Positions 32,063 through 35,214 of a stretch of 35,214 nucleotides of DNA are shown here, one piece after another. The position numbers and the translations under genes are program-made. The stretch is from NCBI GenBank assembly GCA_937890445.1, contig CALACD010000040.1, forward strand, positions 1 to 35,214, read 5' to 3'. This DNA is from an uncultured Acidimicrobiia bacterium (GTDB lineage: Bacteria; Actinomycetota; Acidimicrobiia; Acidimicrobiales; SZUA-35). Numbering within the stretch: the stretch's first letter is position 1; each line of letters begins with the position of its first letter. The notes beneath the pieces are model-generated. The model searched no databases, was not told where the DNA came from, and saw only the letters and a program-made list of their open reading frames with translations.

Positions 32063-32389
32063 TCAGGGCTCCAGAACGATCCAGCCTCGGCTCTGGAGTT
32101 CTGCAGCCAGTTCCTGGTCGGAGTACTTCCCCAGCGCGAGTTGTCGGGTCGTGCGTTTGGCCTCTGCCGGCACCGAGGGTGTCTGGGATTCGAACGGAGT
32201 CTGTTCGAGCTGTTCGATGAACGTGTCCGCTTCCTCGACGGTGAACTTGCCGCCGGCCTGTCGTTGGCTGAACCCCATCGGGCCTCGTGCGTCGCGGAAA
32301 TCGCGATGACCGGCTTGATGGAGCAGCGCCAACAGTTGTTCGATCTGTCGGTGATTGGCGGGAGGTCCCGAGTTCTGTCCGAAGGCCAT
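32063..32389 (-). CDS. Small unknown protein with C-terminal helical motif
   Basis: 108 aa from the ATG at 32389: MAFGQNSGPPANHRQIEQLLALLHQAGHRDFRDARGPMGFSQRQAGGKFTVEEADTFIEQLEQTPFESQ, then a Pro/Thr linker and a short helical tail (LGKYSDQELAAELQSRGWIVLEP). The track start at 32521 adds 44 residues of poor character and overlaps the MscS gene. GAGACT 7 nt upstream is only a weak -10 match. The N-terminal half resembles small actinobacterial proteins with a T/NxxQ...LL..L pattern, but I cannot name a family. Soluble, probably cytoplasmic. Confidence 0.65.
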   Translation of the reverse strand: MAFGQNSGPPANHRQIEQLLALLHQAGHRDFRDARGPMGFSQRQAGGKFTVEEADTFIEQLEQTPFESQTPSVPAEAKRTTRQLALGKYSDQELAAELQSRGWIVLEP

Positions 32390-32477
32390 GCCGGACAGTC
32401 TCTCACGCCCCTGTGACAAGCGAACCAGGAGTGCGCGATGGCCCAGACCTCGGTCGGATCGATCGGGATCGTCGTGT

Positions 32478-33548
32478 TCAGAGCTCGTTCTGTGGGGTGT
32501 GTCCCGGTTGCTCGGACGCATCGCCGGTGGCCGAGGTCGATTCGTTGCGGAGCCAGATCGTGCGCTGGGGGAAGGGGATCTCGATTCCTGCCTCGTCGAA
32601 CGCCCGCTTCAATCGAGCCCGAATGACGCGTGCCACCACGAACTGCTCGGCCGGCTCGGTCTTGACGACGGCCCGAATGACGATGGCATCGGGCCCGAAC
32701 GATTCGACGCCGAGTACCTGAGGTTCCTCGATGATCGTCGCGTCCTCGAGGTTCTCGTGCCACAACGTGTCCAACACGGACTTGATGGTCTGGGTGGCGA
32801 AATCCAGGTCGGTGTCGTAGGCGACTTCGATGTCGAGCAACGACTTCGACCAGAGCTGCGACGTGTTCCCGACACGTCGGATCTCGCCATTCGGAACGAT
32901 CCAGAGCACACCGGCGGCGTCGCGCAGGCGCGTCGTTCGCAGCGTCACGCTCTCGATGACTCCGATCGCCTCGCCGACATCCACGATGTCTCCAACGCCG
33001 TACTGATCTTCGATGAGGATGAAGATGCCGGCCAGGAAGTCGCGGACCAGTGATTGGGCACCGAAGCCGAGGGCCACACCGGCCACGCCGGCTCCGGCGA
33101 TGAGAGGTGCCAGGTTGATGTCGACTTCGCCCAGGATCATCAGCGCAGCGAAGAACCAGATGGCTGATCGGGCCAGACTCTTCAGAACGGCTGCGAGGGT
33201 GACCGTTCGCTGTCGGGTACGCAACTGCTGGTCTCCGAGCGAGCGGACACGATCCATGCCGCGGGTGACCAGACTGTCGTCGCCCGATTCGTCAGTTGCC
33301 GGCCCTTGGTGCGAACCCAGCCCGTCGACGAAGCGGGTGATGGAAGCCGAAACGATCTTGGAAAGGATGTACGCCGCGAGCAGGATCAGGCCGATGCGCA
33401 GTGGCCGGTCGATCAACCAGTTCGTCAGTCCTGCGATTCGTTCGCTTCCCGTCCGGTCGAACACGACCTCGCACAGGAGCCCCGGCTCGTCTCCGCAGGC
33501 TGAGGTGACATCGGCGAATGTCAGGGCAGAGACGGGCAGTCCGGTCAC
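32478..33548 (-). CDS. MscS-family mechanosensitive channel
   Basis: 356 aa from the GTG at 33548, fixed by TACGGT 7 nt upstream; the track start (33689) crosses the divergent promoter. The N-terminal ~35 residues include three Cys (SACGDEPGLLCE) and lie before TM1 (LRIGLILLAAYILSKIV). A polar loop follows, then TM2 (SAIWFFAALMILGEV) and the pore helix LIAGAGVAGVALGFGAQSLVRDFLAGIFILIEDQYGVGDIV, the classic MscS Gly/Ala-rich TM3. The beta domain has SVTLRTTRLRDAAGVLWIVPNGEI and the alpha/beta domain ends VIRARLKRAFDEAGIEIPFPQRTIWL. It would release solutes on hypo-osmotic shock. The two Cys-rich residues near the start are not typical. Confidence 0.92.
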   Translation of the reverse strand: MTGLPVSALTFADVTSACGDEPGLLCEVVFDRTGSERIAGLTNWLIDRPLRIGLILLAAYILSKIVSASITRFVDGLGSHQGPATDESGDDSLVTRGMDRVRSLGDQQLRTRQRTVTLAAVLKSLARSAIWFFAALMILGEVDINLAPLIAGAGVAGVALGFGAQSLVRDFLAGIFILIEDQYGVGDIVDVGEAIGVIESVTLRTTRLRDAAGVLWIVPNGEIRRVGNTSQLWSKSLLDIEVAYDTDLDFATQTIKSVLDTLWHENLEDATIIEEPQVLGVESFGPDAIVIRAVVKTEPAEQFVVARVIRARLKRAFDEAGIEIPFPQRTIWLRNESTSATGDASEQPGHTPQNEL

Positions 33549-33555
33549 GGGGCTG

Positions 33556-33561
33556 ACCGTA
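33556..33561 (-). promoter_or_regulatory. -10 box TACGGT of the MscS gene
   Basis: TACGGT-CAGCCCC-GTG on the minus strand: TANNNT 7 nt before the GTG at 33548. Confidence 0.55.
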
Positions 33562-33628
33562 GCGCGCCCGACCGGACGAACGAGCGGTCTGCCATTTGGT
33601 GTCGTCGGCACCCCATAGCCGCGTGGCT

Positions 33629-34855
33629 GTGGCCGATACTGCGGCCGTCGACTCTCCCGATGCGAGTGCATCCAGCGCCATGATCCCAACCCGCGACAAC
33701 GAGACGCACATCGAGGCGGCCCGCCTCGGCATGCTCATTCCCGCGGTCCGCAGATCGTTCCTGACCAGCGCCCTCTCCATCACCATCTTCTCGGTGTTGC
33801 TGTTCCGTTTCAGCCCGGTTGGCCTCTCGCTTTGGTTGGGGCTGCGGGCGGTCGTGACGGTCGTCGGTCTCGGCGTTCTCCAGCAACTCTCTGCTCCAAC
33901 GGTGACGTCGACTCGTCGAAAGCGGTCTCTCGTCACGCTGATGGCGGTCAGCGGCGTGGTGTGGGGACTCATCCCTGCCTTCGTGCAGCCCGCTGATCCG
34001 GAATGGAGAGCGGTGACGATCCTGTGGCTGTTCGGCAATCAGTCGGTGATCACCGCCGTGTGCTCGGCCTCCCGTGCAGTCTTTCGGGCTGCGGCGGGAA
34101 GCGTGACCCTCGTCGGAGCGGTAGCCATCGCCAGCGGCGGCGACTCGTTCGGGTTGGTGCTCGCCGCCCTGCTCTTGCTCGGCGGTGTCTATTCCTCCAG
34201 CATCTCGACCTCCATCCACCGGGTCGTGACCGCTGCGATCGAAGGGCAGCTGGAGACGGCGGAACTGGCCTCGTCACTCACGCAGCGTCAGGTCGAACTC
34301 GAATCGGCCAACCGATTGTTGGAGGATCTGGCCAGTCGAGATGGCCTGACCAGGCTCCCGAACCGTCGGAGCTTCGCCACTTCTGTTGCCGATGAGGACG
34401 GGCACCTCCGGGTCGGTTGCTGGGTCGGCTTCATCGACCTCGACCGGTTCAAGACCATCAACGACACGCTCGGACATGCCGTCGGCGACCTTGTCCTGAT
34501 CACCGTGGCCGATCGCTGGTCGAGGCTGCTCCCAGTCGGGGCGTTGCTCGCTCGGACCGGCGGGGACGAGTTCGCTCTTTTCCTACCGAACGCCGGGGCA
34601 GACGAAGCACTCGAGTTGGCGCAGCGACTCATCGGCTCGCTGGCCGACCCGATCGACGTCGACGAAGCGAACCCCATCGACGTTTCCTGCTCGATCGGAA
34701 TGTGTCGCGGCGCTGCCGGCGAACCGTTCGCATCGGCAATGGTCCGGGCCGATGCCGCGCTCTATGAGATGAAGACCAAGGGCCGCAACGGAGTCGTTCT
34801 ACGCTCCGCCGCCACGACGGATCCCGCCACGACGGGATTCGACGAAGGCGCATGA
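33629..34855 (+). CDS. Membrane diguanylate cyclase (GGDEF)
   Basis: About 408 aa from the GTG at 33629. Start uncertain: GTG 33623, GTG 33629 and ATG 33680 are in frame; TAGCCG (weak -10) lies 7 nt before 33629. Six hydrophobic segments (about 43-200) form a membrane sensor. A coiled linker (ATAELASSLTQRQVELESANRLLEDLAS-like region) leads to the GGDEF domain from DGLTRLPNRRSF (about 238). It has FIDLDRFKTINDTLGHAVGD and an intact active site RTGGDEFALFLP (GGDEF 311-315), so it should make c-di-GMP from GTP. The residues where the inhibitory RxxD site would lie read PVGA, so product inhibition at that site is not expected. No EAL domain. Confidence 0.9.
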   Translation: MADTAAVDSPDASASSAMIPTRDNETHIEAARLGMLIPAVRRSFLTSALSITIFSVLLFRFSPVGLSLWLGLRAVVTVVGLGVLQQLSAPTVTSTRRKRSLVTLMAVSGVVWGLIPAFVQPADPEWRAVTILWLFGNQSVITAVCSASRAVFRAAAGSVTLVGAVAIASGGDSFGLVLAALLLLGGVYSSSISTSIHRVVTAAIEGQLETAELASSLTQRQVELESANRLLEDLASRDGLTRLPNRRSFATSVADEDGHLRVGCWVGFIDLDRFKTINDTLGHAVGDLVLITVADRWSRLLPVGALLARTGGDEFALFLPNAGADEALELAQRLIGSLADPIDVDEANPIDVSCSIGMCRGAAGEPFASAMVRADAALYEMKTKGRNGVVLRSAATTDPATTGFDEGA

Positions 34856-34933
34856 TCGGGTCGGGCCGACACGGACCTCGTGGTGCTGGGCCGGACCGGC
34901 GGACCCGGTTGTTCCCTCGGCCCACCTGATCGG

Positions 34934-34939
34934 TAGGTT
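34934..34939 (+). promoter_or_regulatory. -10 box TAGGTT before the last gene
   Basis: TAGGTT-GGCCGAT-GTG: TANNNT 7 nt before the GTG at 34947. TTGTTC at 34909-34914 lies 19 nt upstream and could be a -35. Confidence 0.5.
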
Positions 34940-34946
34940 GGCCGAT

Positions 34947-35214
34947 GTGGCCGAGGCTCTCAGCGACGAACAGCGACGAGACGCCGCCGCCGGTGACGTC
35001 AACGTGCTTGCGTTTCTGATGCTGGTCGGCAGCTCGGTCTTCGCTCTGGTCAACCTCTGGGTCGGGACGATGAGCTGGATCGCTGTCGTCTTGTCGGTCA
35101 CGTCGACGATGGCATGGTCGGGCGGGCTCTGGCGCCGATCGCCGGTCACCACCTCGTTCGTCAAGATCGGTTTCGGGTTGAGCGGCCTTGCCGCCCCCGT
35201 GTTCGGCCTCGTCG
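34947..35214 (+). CDS. Small membrane protein, N-terminal part; runs off the window
   Basis: Read by hand; not in the ORF track because it lacks a stop in the window. Starting at GTG 34947: VAEALSDEQRRDAAAGDVN, then hydrophobic spans LAFLMLVGSSVFALVNLWVG, WIAVVLSVTSTMAWSGGLW and, at the edge, FVKIGFGLSGLAAPVFGLV. At least three membrane segments. The start is supported by the TAGGTT box. No family can be named from 89 residues. Confidence 0.6.
   Translation, partial: MAEALSDEQRRDAAAGDVNVLAFLMLVGSSVFALVNLWVGTMSWIAVVLSVTSTMAWSGGLWRRSPVTTSFVKIGFGLSGLAAPVFGLV

Noticed and set aside
1-35214. CRISPR array, tRNA, rRNA or insertion sequence
   Set aside because: I looked for regularly spaced repeats, cloverleaf-like sequences with T-loop GTTCGA context, and transposase motifs and found none, though without a covariance search a divergent small RNA could be missed.

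Overview
The window is high-GC, gene-dense bacterial chromosome. Gene content (WS/DGAT acyltransferase, class III cyclase fused to an AAA-type ATPase and TPRs, DUF4349 lipoprotein, short-spacing ferredoxin), frequent GTG starts and many promoters whose -10 box sits 6-8 nt before the start codon all point to an actinobacterium. My best guess is the class Acidimicrobiia, but that is an inference. I see no rRNA, tRNA, CRISPR array, insertion sequence or prophage. No gap between genes exceeds about 225 bp.

Layout. 1-392 (-): start of a membrane protein, probably the sensor part of a histidine kinase. 509-4006 (+): a large signalling protein (zinc ribbon, adenylate cyclase, ATPase, TPRs). 3981-11378 (-): six genes in one direction; transcription order is WS/DGAT acyltransferase, DPP-IV-like peptidase, RsgA GTPase, LysM lipoprotein, L-2-hydroxyglutarate oxidase, 1-Cys peroxiredoxin. 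11603-11872 (+): an unusual small ferredoxin. 12089-16375 (+): a tightly coupled cell-wall operon of an anchored beta-sandwich protein, a class A penicillin-binding protein and a catalytically dead HtrA-like membrane protein. 16490-17829 (+): a coupled membrane protein and secreted protein, ended by a perfect hairpin.

17973-19125 (-): a YihY/BrkB membrane protein and a 64-aa membrane peptide whose start region is duplicated. 19256-21413 (-): a GNAT/FemAB-like acyltransferase and two paralogous coiled-coil proteins, one carrying an HTH-like head. 21604-25964: GH92 mannosidase and GT4 glycosyltransferase (+, coupled), facing a polysaccharide deacetylase (-). With the neighbouring acyltransferase this looks like a glycan-handling neighbourhood. 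26067-32060 (+): SRPBCC protein, CMD-family protein coupled to a molybdopterin oxidoreductase, DUF4349 lipoprotein, MFS transporter. 32063-33548 (-): small unknown protein and MscS channel. 33629-34855 (+): membrane GGDEF diguanylate cyclase. 34947 to the edge (+): start of a small membrane protein.

The most notable signals are: a repeated TANNNT-N6/8-start architecture implying leaderless mRNAs; a class A PBP translationally coupled to a pseudo-HtrA, with a hairpin-plus-U-tract just before the operon start; an Asp-for-Cys ferredoxin; a duplicated start codon region that creates an 8-codon leader peptide overlapping the real start; and a pair of related coiled-coil proteins with matching promoters.
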